64,000 nucleotides of DNA from SHVO01 sp050250575 (GTDB lineage: Bacteria; Pseudomonadota; Alphaproteobacteria; Rhodospirillales; Rhodospirillaceae): the NCBI GenBank assembly GCA_050250575.1, contig JBFWOJ010000005.1, forward strand, positions 145,281 to 209,280, read 5' to 3'. The notes beneath the pieces were generated by a model. The model was not told the DNA's origin. It saw nothing but the letters and a program-made list of their open reading frames with translations, and did no database searches. The position numbers were made by a program, and so were the translations under genes. How positions within the stretch are numbered: the first letter of the stretch is position 1; each line of letters starts with the position of its first letter. Below, one piece after another: positions 50,922 to 59,916 of this stretch.

Positions 50922-53057
50922 TTAGTGCGGGGGCATCGAGAGTTGATCGCGCATGGCGGCGATCGCGGGACTGCGATAGCCATTGTCATAGAGCACTTTC
51001 AATTGATCACCGGCGGCATCGATGCGCCCGAGCCGCGCGAGCACGGTCGCAAAATACAGGCGATCGTCCACGGCTATACGCTCGCCGATACCTTCGAACT
51101 GCTGGAGGGCCGCGGTCCATTGCGCCTGCGCCGCCGCCGCATCCCCTGCCAGGCGGTACGCATCGCCCCTCAGCAGCAGGCTCCGCGCCCTCTGCGCGAG
51201 CGTCGTGACGTTGGGGCTATGACTCGAGGCGACGAGATCCAGTGTCTTTTCTAAAAGCGTCTGCGCCGCGGCGGAGGCGGACTGCGCCTCGCCACGCTGA
51301 AGATGAAGGGTCGTTTCGAGGATATAGCTGTAGTTCTCGAGCAGGACCCGCCAGCGCAGAATTCCGGGTTCAGAGGCCAGCAACCGGTCGGCGATCGCCC
51401 GTGCCTCGAGGATCATACGCTGCGCTTCATCCTCTTGATTAAGATCCAAGAGCACTTCGGCGTAATCGAGTTGGCTGCGGCCCTTGAGTTCGCGCCACAA
51501 CGTATTTTCCGCCTCGAGCGAAGTCAGTCCTTCTGCGAGGGCAATGGCCTCCAAGAAATGCGCGACCGCCGTTTCCGTATCCCCACCTTGCCGCGCGAGG
51601 TATCCCAGCGCGCGATGCGCCACCAGGGAATTTTGCGTCAGGCGACGGTTCGACGGGTCCGTGGCGCGCATGCGTTCGTATATCTCGCCTTCCTGGGCTC
51701 TGTAGCGATAGGCGATCGCCAGTTCCCCTCGCAGCTTGTGGGCATCGGCGAGCCAAGCGCATGTCTGCGCCAGATTGTGTTGCCATTTGCTGTTATCCGG
51801 GTCCCCGCCAACGACATCCACGAACACCTTGTAGGCGCCTTCAAGCGCCGTGACGGCGGCCGAGGCGTCGCCGCGACCGAACTCAACGACCCCGATATTG
51901 TGCTTTGCGTGGCCAAGCTCCGTCTTCCAGGCGGCGTTCCCCGGAGCGGTCGCGATAAGCCGGACGGCGAGCGCCTCGTATTCGCGGAACGAGGACTCCG
52001 CACTGTCGAATTCGCCGCGCCGCCACGCGACATAGCCGATCCAGTATTTGCTTTGCGCGTGGTCGAATATGCGCTGGGGATTGGTTCCATCGCGGGCAAG
52101 CATTTCCTCGGTCGTTTGACTCGCCTCGGCGAACGACTTGGAAGCCTGGTCCAGGTTTCCGCGAAAATCCTGAATTTCGCCCAGCAGATGCAGCGCGCGC
52201 GCGCGACGGCCGAGCGTGTCCGGGTCCAATTCGTCGGGGCGCAGCGTCGCAAAATATTGAATCGCGCGTTCACCTACGGAATCGAGCACGTCGAGGCGCC
52301 CGACGGGCTCCAGCTTGTCGCGCAGATCGCCGAGCATGAATTCGATCAAGGCTTCGGCCTGCGCTTTCTGACGTTGAGCGTCATTGTTGGCCTGGATCGC
52401 GTTGAAGGTGAGCACCGCCATGACCATGCTGGCGGCGATGGCGCCGCAGGCCACGGCAAAGGTGCGGCGCTGCCGGCGCTGATTCTCGCGGCGAACCAAC
52501 TCGTCGAGCCCAACACCAAGCAGACCGGCGATCACTTTAAGCTTGGCGAAGCGCTTGCCATCCTTGCCGGCGCGCAGGTCGGCCGCGATCGGCTCGGCCG
52601 GCGTGTCGGTCAGACGGCCATCGGCATCGACCTGGAAACGGAGCGCCGGCGCCAGACATTCCTCGGCTTCGCGACCGGCCATGCCGCCGGCATAAGGTTC
52701 GCCTCCCACAATCACGCAGATGATATTGTCCGCGCCCTTGAGACGCTTGAAATTGATGACCTCCTGATTGACCCACTTGGAGGTTGCCGATGCCGGCGAG
52801 CAGAGCACGATCAGGAACTCGGTGGCGGCGAGCGCGTCATTGATGGTGCCGCTCAGGTCGGCGGAGACCGAAAGCTCGTCGCGGTCGCGGAAGACCGCGC
52901 CCAACCGCCGGGGCACGGCGCCACGGGACGTGAGGGTCCCGATCAGGCGCCGCGGAACGCGGTATGATTCCAATTCTCGATGCAGCCACTTCGCCGCCGC
53001 CTGGTCGCGGTGGCTGTAGCTGATAAACGCCTTATAACGATGAGCTTTTTCCGCCAT
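50922..53057 (-). CDS. TIR domain protein with membrane helix and TPR sensor region
   Basis: 711 residues. Residues 7-130 are a TIR domain: YKAFISYSHRDQAAAKWL, the BB-loop region with VFRDRDEL, and a glutamate in SKWVNQEVINF (Glu99) at the place of the NADase catalytic Glu. A single membrane helix lies at about 199-221, and residues 225-711 are repeated helical pairs (TPR-like) on the other side, probably periplasmic. Layout suggests signalling across the membrane: TPR sensing outside, TIR output inside. First gene of the operon with the two small paralogues and the cyclase protein. Some bacterial TIR-TPR proteins are not enzymes, so activity is open. Confidence 0.85.
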   Translation of the reverse strand: MAEKAHRYKAFISYSHRDQAAAKWLHRELESYRVPRRLIGTLTSRGAVPRRLGAVFRDRDELSVSADLSGTINDALAATEFLIVLCSPASATSKWVNQEVINFKRLKGADNIICVIVGGEPYAGGMAGREAEECLAPALRFQVDADGRLTDTPAEPIAADLRAGKDGKRFAKLKVIAGLLGVGLDELVRRENQRRQRRTFAVACGAIAASMVMAVLTFNAIQANNDAQRQKAQAEALIEFMLGDLRDKLEPVGRLDVLDSVGERAIQYFATLRPDELDPDTLGRRARALHLLGEIQDFRGNLDQASKSFAEASQTTEEMLARDGTNPQRIFDHAQSKYWIGYVAWRRGEFDSAESSFREYEALAVRLIATAPGNAAWKTELGHAKHNIGVVEFGRGDASAAVTALEGAYKVFVDVVGGDPDNSKWQHNLAQTCAWLADAHKLRGELAIAYRYRAQEGEIYERMRATDPSNRRLTQNSLVAHRALGYLARQGGDTETAVAHFLEAIALAEGLTSLEAENTLWRELKGRSQLDYAEVLLDLNQEDEAQRMILEARAIADRLLASEPGILRWRVLLENYSYILETTLHLQRGEAQSASAAAQTLLEKTLDLVASSHSPNVTTLAQRARSLLLRGDAYRLAGDAAAAQAQWTAALQQFEGIGERIAVDDRLYFATVLARLGRIDAAGDQLKVLYDNGYRSPAIAAMRDQLSMPPH

Positions 53058-53171
53058 GGACGGCGCTCATCCCCCATTCCCCCCGACAAAGTATCACAAC
53101 CACGAATACGGGCTAGGCCTTAACCTCCAGTAGAACGGGTAGGAATCACACCGTCCGTTGCGAGCACGAGG

Positions 53172-53900
53172 TCAAGCGAAGACCGCCGTGATCTCGTCCG
53201 TGCTCATCACGCGGTACGATCCGGGCTCGATATCCGCCGGCAACATGAGCGCGCCGATGCGCTCGCGGTGCAGGGCTTCGACGTGGTTGCCGGCGGCGGC
53301 GAACATCCGGCGCACCTGGTGATAGCGCCCTTCCGTCACGATCACGCGCGCCGACGTCGGGGACAGAGGCTCCAACACCGCCGGCGCGAGCGGCTCCGTT
53401 TCGCCCTCGAGCATCAGCGACCCGGAGGCAAAAAGCGCCGCTTCGTCGCCGCGCAAGGGTCGCGCGAGGGTCGCGAGATAGTGTTTGGTGACGTTTCGCC
53501 TGGGGGAAATGATCTGATGAAGCAGCGCGCCGTCATCCGTCATCAGGAGCAGGCCGGACGTTTCCTTGTCGAGGCGGCCGACGGCCGAGATGGCGGGATC
53601 CCGGCGCCGCCAGCGCGGCGGCAGGAGATCGTACACCAGCGCCCCGGCCTCTTTGTGCGAGCAGGTGACGCCGAGCGGCTTGTTCACCATCAGCGTAAGG
53701 CCGGGCAAAGGATCGAGCGGTTGGCCGGCGACGGTGATGCGCCCGGGAAGATCGCGCGCGAGTGAAATGCGCGCGCTGGCGTCCTTCAGCGGCACCCCGT
53801 CCAGCACGATCTCGCCGCGGCGGGCAAGCGCATGCACCTCATTGCGCGAGCCGTAACCGAGATTGGCGAGCAATTTGTCGATGCGGACCGAACCGCTCAC
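53172..53900 (-). CDS. rsuA: 16S rRNA pseudouridine(516) synthase
   Basis: 242 residues, GTG start at 53900 overlapping the rsmC stop (GTGA). N-terminal S4-like RNA-binding domain (RIDKLLANLGYGSRNEVHALARRGEI), then the RsuA/RluB catalytic domain: MVNKPLGVTCS, GRLDKETSGLLLMT with catalytic Asp111, and EGRYHQVRRMFAAAGNHV. The whole resembles E. coli RsuA closely, which makes pseudouridine 516 in 16S rRNA. RluB/RluE-type specificity is a lesser possibility. Confidence 0.9.
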   Translation of the reverse strand: MSGSVRIDKLLANLGYGSRNEVHALARRGEIVLDGVPLKDASARISLARDLPGRITVAGQPLDPLPGLTLMVNKPLGVTCSHKEAGALVYDLLPPRWRRRDPAISAVGRLDKETSGLLLMTDDGALLHQIISPRRNVTKHYLATLARPLRGDEAALFASGSLMLEGETEPLAPAVLEPLSPTSARVIVTEGRYHQVRRMFAAAGNHVEALHRERIGALMLPADIEPGSYRVMSTDEITAVFA

Positions 53901-54814
53901 GTTTGCGCCTCGTAGACCTTGTATCCGGCTTCGTCCGCGCGCAACGACACTTTCGCGAACGTTTCGGTGAGAACGGATTCATAAGGCAAATGGCGGTTGG
54001 CGACGAGCCAGACCGTGCCGCCGCCGCGCAGCATCTTACGGGCCCGGCGCACGAATGCCGCACCAAGAGCCCGGTCTTCCATTCCACCATCGTGGAAGGG
54101 TGGATTCATGACGACGAAATCGGCATCGCTTACGCCGTGGAAGTCGCGCGCATCCGCCCAATGGAACCTTGCGCGCGCGTCCGTCACGTTCTGCCGCGCG
54201 GCAGCGATGGCCCTTCGGTCGATATCGACAAGATCCAGCTGCGTCACGGCACGGCTTGCGAGCACGGCCTTGGCAATGATCCCCAGACCGCAGCCCAAGT
54301 CGGCGCCGCGGCCTTCGAAGGACGGCAAGACGGAGAGCAGGACGGCCGTGCCCGCGTCGATGCGGTCCCAGCTGAAAATTCCCGGCTGCGTCCAGAGGCC
54401 GAGGTGCGCATCGAACCGCAGCGCGCCGGCGGCGATCGCTTCGTCGACCGATCCCCCGATGTGCGCAGGCCGCGCCGTGCGGCAAATGCGCTGGTGGCGG
54501 CGGCTTTCGGCGTCGACGGCGCAGCCGAACATCACAAGCTCTTCTGCAATCCGCCCGCCGCCCTTGGACTTCGGCGCGCTCACCGTCAGCGGCGCCCCGG
54601 GCGCAAGCGCCCGCAAGGCCGAGGCCAGCGCGTAGCGCCGTTCCAACGTGCCGGGAGGCGCCGCCATCTGCACGCCCGACAGACTTCCCGGCGCAGCCTC
54701 CTCGAGCGACCGCGCGCCGGGAACAACGGGCGAGAACTGGACGGCGTCCGCGGGCACCGCCGCGACATCCTGAGGCGGCGCGCCAAAGACGCCGAAGGGT
54801 TGCGGCGGCGTCAC
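53897..54814 (-). CDS. rsmC: 16S rRNA m2G1207 methyltransferase-like
   Basis: 305 residues, GTG start at 54814. Two-domain layout of RsmC: a degenerate N-terminal methyltransferase-like half and a C-terminal active half with the SAM motif ADLGCGLG (about 171-178) and the N2-guanine motif NPPFHDGG (237-244). It methylates G1207 of 16S rRNA in E. coli. It overlaps rsuA by 4 bases, so two 16S rRNA modification enzymes are made together. RlmG-like specificity is the alternative. Confidence 0.85.
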   Translation of the reverse strand: MTPPQPFGVFGAPPQDVAAVPADAVQFSPVVPGARSLEEAAPGSLSGVQMAAPPGTLERRYALASALRALAPGAPLTVSAPKSKGGGRIAEELVMFGCAVDAESRRHQRICRTARPAHIGGSVDEAIAAGALRFDAHLGLWTQPGIFSWDRIDAGTAVLLSVLPSFEGRGADLGCGLGIIAKAVLASRAVTQLDLVDIDRRAIAAARQNVTDARARFHWADARDFHGVSDADFVVMNPPFHDGGMEDRALGAAFVRRARKMLRGGGTVWLVANRHLPYESVLTETFAKVSLRADEAGYKVYEAQT

Positions 54815-54817
54815 GTC

Positions 54818-55720
54818 TTAAGCGGGATCCCGACGGAGTGCCTGGCACATGCAGTGCACCGCGCCGCCGCCCGCAGCGATCATGGAGACGTCCGGATCGT
54901 AGACCGTCAGACCTTCCGCCCGACACGCCTGTGCCAAACGTTTGCTGCTCAGCGGGACGAGAACGCGCTCGGCGCCCAGCGCAACGACGTTGGTGCCCAT
55001 CTGCATGGCGTCACCATACGTAATATCGATGATGCGAACGCCGCGCGACTTCAACCAGCCGACGAACTCAGGCTCCACCGCTTCCGTGCACACGACCGCA
55101 AGATTTTCCGCGAGCATTCCCATCTGAACGTCGAGGTGCAGGAAGTGCGGGTCGAAGGCGTAGGTGGCGAATTCCCATCCTTCCGCCTCGAACCAACCCT
55201 TGATCTGATTCACCGCCGGTTCGATCGACCGCTCACCGGAGTAACCGCATACGGCGACGCCCGGCTTCAACACCATGAAGTCGCCGCCCTCGACGTTGCC
55301 GGCGGAGACGATGTCGTAAATCGGGATCCCGGCTTCGAGATAAAAACGCAGCACGGAGGCGATCTCGCCGCGGCGATAGGGTTTCTGCAGCTGCATGACG
55401 ATCGGTCCCCACGGCGTCATGACACTGCTGTCGCGGGCGAATATCTGGTAGGGAAGCCCCGCTTCCGCCGGCAGGATGTGCACGTTCACGCCCGCTTGCC
55501 GATAGGCGTCGAGCATTTCACCGTACTGCTTCTTGGCGACCTTGAAGTCGAACTTCAAACCGACGCGCTCGCTGCGCTGGGCAACGGCGTTGCCCGGGGT
55601 CCAATGGAAGTTGTCTATCGGCCCCACCAGCAGGTCGCGCAGCACGCCATATTCGCTGTCGACCCCCCAGCGATCGAGCTTGGCGGTCTTGCCGGCGAGC
55701 GCCCGGTTGCGAAGTTGCAT
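54818..55720 (-). CDS. Dimethylargininase-like guanidino-group hydrolase
   Basis: 300 residues. Pentein (GME superfamily) fold with catalytic His195 in HFLHLDVQMG, Cys290 in GGGAVHCMCQALRR, the acidic GGD (145-147) and FARDSSV near 95. This set fits dimethylarginine dimethylaminohydrolases and close amidinotransferases/arginine deiminases. N-dimethylarginine use is a fair guess; the family also includes enzymes for arginine derivatives. It ends 4 bases before rsmC, so it may share transcription with the rRNA enzymes, which is unexpected functionally. Confidence 0.85.
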   Translation of the reverse strand: MQLRNRALAGKTAKLDRWGVDSEYGVLRDLLVGPIDNFHWTPGNAVAQRSERVGLKFDFKVAKKQYGEMLDAYRQAGVNVHILPAEAGLPYQIFARDSSVMTPWGPIVMQLQKPYRRGEIASVLRFYLEAGIPIYDIVSAGNVEGGDFMVLKPGVAVCGYSGERSIEPAVNQIKGWFEAEGWEFATYAFDPHFLHLDVQMGMLAENLAVVCTEAVEPEFVGWLKSRGVRIIDITYGDAMQMGTNVVALGAERVLVPLSSKRLAQACRAEGLTVYDPDVSMIAAGGGAVHCMCQALRRDPA

Positions 55721-55816
55721 CGATCGTCCTTCCTCTCGGCGAGTGAATGCGGCCTATATATACGCCGCCGCGCGCCTCGCCTTCTGCTTAAAACTCACCA
55801 GTCCCGCGAGAAAAAC

Positions 55817-56863
55817 TCACATCGGCGCTTTGGTGAACCGCTCGAGTTCGCGCCGCCGGACGACCGCGCCGAACAGGGCCCCGTGATAGAGGCTGATGCC
55901 TTCCGCACCGCTGGGATCGTCGGTGGTCGCCTCCGGATCCGGAATGAAGGCATCGACCCTTCCGGAGCGCACGTCGCCGATGCGAATCCCTTTCTTCCAG
56001 CCGGGATTGCGTGTGCCCCCGGATTCGGAATCGGTGACGTAGATCGTGTCACCGTCGATGAGGATGCCGCTGGGCCGTCCCCACTGCTTCCACGCAGCCA
56101 CAAGCCTGCCGTCCTGGTCGAAGACCGAGACACGGTTGTTGCCGCGGTCGCACACATAAAGATACTCGCGCGCGTCGAAGGCGAGGCAGTGCGGGATACG
56201 AACCTGTCCCGGCGCGGTTCCACCAGCGACGATGGTGCGGATGAATTTCCCGTCCCTGGTGAACTTGCTGATGCGGTTGGCGAGCTCGCCATTGTGGCCT
56301 TCGGCAACGAAGATTTCCCCTCTGCGGTTGGTGACCACGGCGGTCGGTTGCGTGAGAAGCCCCTGGTCAGGATTGCCCGCGACACCGGCCCGGCCGATGG
56401 TCATGAGAACCTTGCCGTTCCTGTCGAGCTTCAGCACCTGGCTGCCGAGCCCGGGCGGCGTACCACCGGTATCGGCGCCCGCGCCGGCGGCATCGGTCAG
56501 CCAAACATTATCGTCGGCATCGATGAAATAACCGTGAGGAAAGGCGAACAGGCCGGCGCCCCACGTCTTGACCAGCTTGCCGGACGGATCGAACACCAGC
56601 ACCGGCGGCTCTTTCCGGCCAACGCATGAATTTTCGAAACAGCGGTGAACCACGTAGAGATTGCCGTCGCGCGCCGGGATCGCGCCGATGACGGCGCCCC
56701 ACTTCATGCCCGACGGCAGTTGTGCCCAATCGATCGTGCGGTGCGGATATGGATTGGGCAGCCCGTCGCCGACCGGCGCGATGGCGGCCTCGCCCGCGGG
56801 TGCGGCGGCCGCCCGGAGGACAAAAAACGCTCCGACGATCATAAACACAGCACGCAATAGCAT
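55817..56863 (-). CDS. Secreted NHL-repeat beta-propeller protein
   Basis: 348 residues from ATG 56863 behind GGGGAGGGG, where a signal peptide begins (ends RAAAAP). The mature protein is an NHL propeller: repeats such as PPVLVFDPSGKLVKTWGAG, FPHGYFIDADDNVWLTDAAG, QPTAVVTNRRGEIFVAEGHNG, PHCLAFDAREYLYVCDRGNNRVSVFDQDGR. The metal/catalytic features of peptidyl-alpha-hydroxyglycine alpha-amidating lyases share this fold, and annotation as PAL-like is common, but I cannot confirm catalytic residues. Likely binding or lyase role in the periplasm. Stands alone. Confidence 0.82.
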   Translation of the reverse strand: MLLRAVFMIVGAFFVLRAAAAPAGEAAIAPVGDGLPNPYPHRTIDWAQLPSGMKWGAVIGAIPARDGNLYVVHRCFENSCVGRKEPPVLVFDPSGKLVKTWGAGLFAFPHGYFIDADDNVWLTDAAGAGADTGGTPPGLGSQVLKLDRNGKVLMTIGRAGVAGNPDQGLLTQPTAVVTNRRGEIFVAEGHNGELANRISKFTRDGKFIRTIVAGGTAPGQVRIPHCLAFDAREYLYVCDRGNNRVSVFDQDGRLVAAWKQWGRPSGILIDGDTIYVTDSESGGTRNPGWKKGIRIGDVRSGRVDAFIPDPEATTDDPSGAEGISLYHGALFGAVVRRRELERFTKAPM

Positions 56864-56994
56864 TCGCGCCCCTCCCCGATTGATGCTCAAGAACAAATAT
56901 AAGTGAGCGCGCCGCCTCGCGCGAAATACCGTTTTTCCCGGTTTTTCCATGCCTTACAATGGTTTGGTAACTAGACCGGAGCGGTTTTCCAGAC

Positions 56995-57489
56995 ATGGCG
57001 CAGAACTTCGAGACCGAGGGTCCAGGTGAGGACCGGCCGGCGCGCGGCCGGGCGCTTGGGCTTCGGCTGTCCCTCACCCATCGCTATCTCCTGTTCGGGA
57101 TTTCGATCGGGGTCTGGCTCACGGGCGCCGTCTGGCTGATCTATCACCACTTCATGCAGCTGGAGACCGAGTTCGGCTTCCAGAAGCATCCGGTGGAAGT
57201 GATTTCACTGGAAGCGCACGGCGCCTTTTCATTCGCCGCCTTATGGATCTTCGGCACGCTCTGGTGGACGCACGTGCTGCGCGGCTGGACCAGCCATTGG
57301 CGCCGCTGGTCGGGCGGGTTCATGGTGGCGGTGGTGGCGATCTTGATCTTGACCGGATGGGGTCTTTATTACTTCGTCGAGCGCGCGTGGCGGGAATGGA
57401 CCTCGTTGATCCATTGGACGCTGGGTTTGGCTGCGCTGGTGATCTTCTTCGTTCACTGGCTTTCGAAGTCGCTGCCGCGCCGTAACTGA
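56995..57489 (+). CDS. Small cytochrome b-like four-helix membrane protein
   Basis: 164 residues with four membrane helices (about 31-50, 72-90, 104-122, 136-153). Histidines line up in the second and fourth helices (LEAHGAFSFAALW, SLIHWTLGLAALVIFFVHWL), as in DUF4405/cytochrome b561-like proteins that hold haem b between helices. An FMN-binding protein follows 15 bases later, so the pair probably forms a membrane electron relay with a periplasmic flavin. Partners that feed or take the electrons are not visible here. Confidence 0.72.
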   Translation: MAQNFETEGPGEDRPARGRALGLRLSLTHRYLLFGISIGVWLTGAVWLIYHHFMQLETEFGFQKHPVEVISLEAHGAFSFAALWIFGTLWWTHVLRGWTSHWRRWSGGFMVAVVAILILTGWGLYYFVERAWREWTSLIHWTLGLAALVIFFVHWLSKSLPRRN

Positions 57490-57504
57490 GGTTTAGGATT
57501 TGTC

Positions 57505-58044
57505 ATGCGCGCCTCGCTGATGCTTATTCCCGCTGCCATCATCGGCGCCGCCGCCGCGCCCGCGGCCCAGGCGACGGTGTTCATGAACATCGAGCAGGCC
57601 CAACAGCTGATCTTTCCCGGGATCAAGCTGAAAGAGCATTTCGTCACGCTCGATCAGGACCAGTACAACGCGCTGGTGGACGAAGTGGCGGGTGAGCCCT
57701 ACGGCCGCAAAGTGAGAGCCTGGCGCACCCCGGACGGCGAGTGGTTCGTGATCGACCAGGTGCCCGGCAAGGACGAGTGGATCACCTACGCGGTGGGTAT
57801 CGACACGAAAGGCACCGTCAAACAGATCGAGATCATCGAAACCGAAGAAAATTACGACGCGATCACCCACCCCGCCTGGCGCTCCTACTTCCGCGGCCGG
57901 CAGCGCAAGTTCGACATCAAGCGCATTCCCATCATCTCCGGCTCGACGCTGTCCTCGCAGAACATGGCCGTCGGGGTGCGCCGCGTGCTGGCCACCGTCG
58001 CCATCGCGCTCGAGCCGTCGGTGCAGGGACAGGCGAAGCCGTAG
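57505..58044 (+). CDS. Periplasmic FMN-binding domain protein
   Basis: 179 residues behind AGGATTT, with a signal peptide (ends near AQAT). An RnfG/NosR-type FMN-binding domain: WFVIDQVPGKDEWITYAVGID and a C-terminal SGSTLSS (145-151), where Thr148 fits the residue that ApbE modifies with covalent FMN (general form S/T-G-A/S-T). The third position is Ser, not Ala, so covalent attachment should be checked. It works in the periplasm, next to the haem-b-like membrane protein encoded just before. Confidence 0.8.
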   Translation: MRASLMLIPAAIIGAAAAPAAQATVFMNIEQAQQLIFPGIKLKEHFVTLDQDQYNALVDEVAGEPYGRKVRAWRTPDGEWFVIDQVPGKDEWITYAVGIDTKGTVKQIEIIETEENYDAITHPAWRSYFRGRQRKFDIKRIPIISGSTLSSQNMAVGVRRVLATVAIALEPSVQGQAKP

Positions 58045-58130
58045 AGCCCGGACTGGCAAAGCGTTCGGCTTCCCGGTTGTGAAGATGGATGGTTGCCGCT
58101 AAACAAGGCAACCCAGGCAAAGGACGAGAG

Positions 58131-58832
58131 ATGAGCCCCAACGCCGCCCCCAGCCGCAACGCGCGCCAGCAAGCTGCGGCAACAACAATCGCGAAGATCC
58201 TGCTGGAGACCAAGGCCGTCAACTTCCGTCCCGAAGAGCCGTATAAATTCACGTCGGGGATCGCGAGCCCGGTTTACATCGACTGCCGGCGGCTGATTTC
58301 GTTTCCACGCGCCCGCCGCAAGATCACCGAGCTGTCCCGCATCGAGATCGAGGAAAGCATCGGCCACGAACATGCGGAAGTCATCGCCGGCGGGGAGACC
58401 GCGGGCATCCCTTATGCGGCGTGGATCTCAGACGCGCTGATGGTGCCGATGCTGTATGTGCGCAAGAAGCCGAAGGGCTTCGGCCGAAATGCGCAGATCG
58501 AAGGGCATTTCAACGAAGGCCAGCGTGTCGTGCTGGTGGAGGACCTCGCCAGCGACGGCGGTTCGAAATTGAGTTTCGTCCAGGCGCTGCGGACCGCGGG
58601 CGCCGTGTGTGACCACTGCTTCGTCGTCTTCTTCTACGGCATCTTCCCAGGGGCTCTCGAGAGTCTCTCGAAAGAGAATATCCGCATGCACTACCTGTGC
58701 ACATGGCGGGACGTGGTGGATGCCGCGGAAGCGAGCGGGCAATTGTCCCAAGGCGCGCTGGCCTCGGTGAAGGAATTCATGCGCGATCCCTACGCGTGGT
58801 CCGCCGCCCACGGCGGTAAAGGCGCGGACTGA
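58131..58832 (+). CDS. pyrE: Orotate phosphoribosyltransferase
   Basis: 233 residues from ATG 58131 behind AGGA. Type I phosphoribosyltransferase with KFTSGIASPVYIDCRRL near 40-56, the PRPP-binding loop VVLVEDLASDGGSK (about 144-157), and a C-terminal LCTWRDVVDAA typical of the longer alphaproteobacterial form. It joins orotate to PRPP in UMP synthesis. It faces pyrD across a 12-base gap (58833-58844), so the two pyrimidine genes are convergent neighbours. Confidence 0.93.
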   Translation: MSPNAAPSRNARQQAAATTIAKILLETKAVNFRPEEPYKFTSGIASPVYIDCRRLISFPRARRKITELSRIEIEESIGHEHAEVIAGGETAGIPYAAWISDALMVPMLYVRKKPKGFGRNAQIEGHFNEGQRVVLVEDLASDGGSKLSFVQALRTAGAVCDHCFVVFFYGIFPGALESLSKENIRMHYLCTWRDVVDAAEASGQLSQGALASVKEFMRDPYAWSAAHGGKGAD

Positions 58833-58844
58833 CGCGCGATCCGG

Positions 58845-59912
58845 CTAGCGATGATCGGCGCCGACGGCTTGCGCAACCGACTTGAAGCCATCGCGCTTCA
58901 GGAGCACCGCGAGGTCGCGCGTGATCCGCCGGATCAAGCCCGGTCCCTCATAGACAAGGGCGCTGTAGAGTTGCACGAGCGAGGCTCCGGCGCGGATTTT
59001 GGCATAGGCGTCCGCGCCCGACGATACGCCGCCCGCGCCGACGAAGATCATCTTGCCTTCGGCAAGGGCGTAAGCCTCGCGCAGCACGCGCGTTGAGAGC
59101 GCTTTCAGCGGCGCGCCGCTCAGCCCCCCTGCTTGCGTACGGTCCCTCGAGACCAGCGAGTCCGGGCGGCTCAGCGTCGTGTTGCCGACGACGAGACCGT
59201 CGAGGGCCTCATCGCGCGTGAGGTTGACGATGTCCTTGAGGTCGGCGGCTTCAAGGTCGGGCGCGATCTTCAGCAACAGCACCGGCCGCACGCCGGTTGC
59301 CGCCCGGTCCCGGGCCGCGCGCGTGGCCGTGATGATGGCGCGCAGCGGCGCCGCGCTCTGCAGGGCGCGAAGGCCGGGTGTGTTGGGCGAGGAGACATTG
59401 ATCACGAAAAAGTCCGCCGCGTTGGCCAGGCTGGCCGCCAACGCCGCATAATCCGCCGCGGCGTCCTCGGAATCCTTGTTCTTCCCAAGGTTAACGCCGA
59501 TGGGACCGGGCAAGCGTCCGCGCAGGGCGGTCAGCCGGCGTGCGACAACGGCAAGTCCTTGGCTGTTGAAGCCAAAGCGGTTGATGACGGCGCGGTCTTC
59601 GGCAAGCCGGAACAGGCGGGGCTTCGGATTGCCGGCCTGCGGCTTCGGCGTGACGCCCCCGACCTCGACGAATCCGCATCCGAGACGAAAAGCCGGCCCC
59701 GGAACCTCGGCGTGTTTATCGAAGCCTGCGGCGATGCCGATCGGATTGGAGAACGAGAGACCCCACAGCCGCGTCGCAAGCACGGGATCGTCGCGGCCTC
59801 GGTCATACAGCGCACCAAGGCCGGCGCGCAGAGCGAGAATGGCCGCACGATGGCCGCGTTCCGGATCGATCCGCCGGAGAAGTGGCCAAAAAATGCGGTA
59901 GGGGTCGAGCAT
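58845..59912 (-). CDS. pyrD: Dihydroorotate dehydrogenase (quinone), class 2
   Basis: 355 residues from ATG 59912. Class 2 features: N-terminal membrane-association helices (LDPYRIFWPLLRRIDPERGHRAAI), FSNPIGIAAGFDKHAE, NRFGFNSQG, GVNLGKNKDSEDAAADY, INVSSPNTPGLR with the catalytic serine, VGNTTLSR, and IFVGAGGVSSGADAYAKIRAGA that binds FMN phosphate. It oxidises dihydroorotate with ubiquinone. The porin gene upstream ends (reading minus) only 4 bases before it. Confidence 0.93.
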   Translation of the reverse strand: MLDPYRIFWPLLRRIDPERGHRAAILALRAGLGALYDRGRDDPVLATRLWGLSFSNPIGIAAGFDKHAEVPGPAFRLGCGFVEVGGVTPKPQAGNPKPRLFRLAEDRAVINRFGFNSQGLAVVARRLTALRGRLPGPIGVNLGKNKDSEDAAADYAALAASLANAADFFVINVSSPNTPGLRALQSAAPLRAIITATRAARDRAATGVRPVLLLKIAPDLEAADLKDIVNLTRDEALDGLVVGNTTLSRPDSLVSRDRTQAGGLSGAPLKALSTRVLREAYALAEGKMIFVGAGGVSSGADAYAKIRAGASLVQLYSALVYEGPGLIRRITRDLAVLLKRDGFKSVAQAVGADHR

Positions 59913-59916
59913 GATC

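Noticed and set aside
48242..53057. Possible Pycsar or CBASS locus
   Set aside because: No CD-NTase; the cyclase is not the stand-alone PycC form and the TIR protein has no visible cyclic-nucleotide-binding domain, so neither name is applied.
53762..56629. 955-codon plus-strand open frame over rsmC and neighbours
   Set aside because: Antisense shadow of rsuA, rsmC, the dimethylargininase-like and NHL genes, all clearly real.
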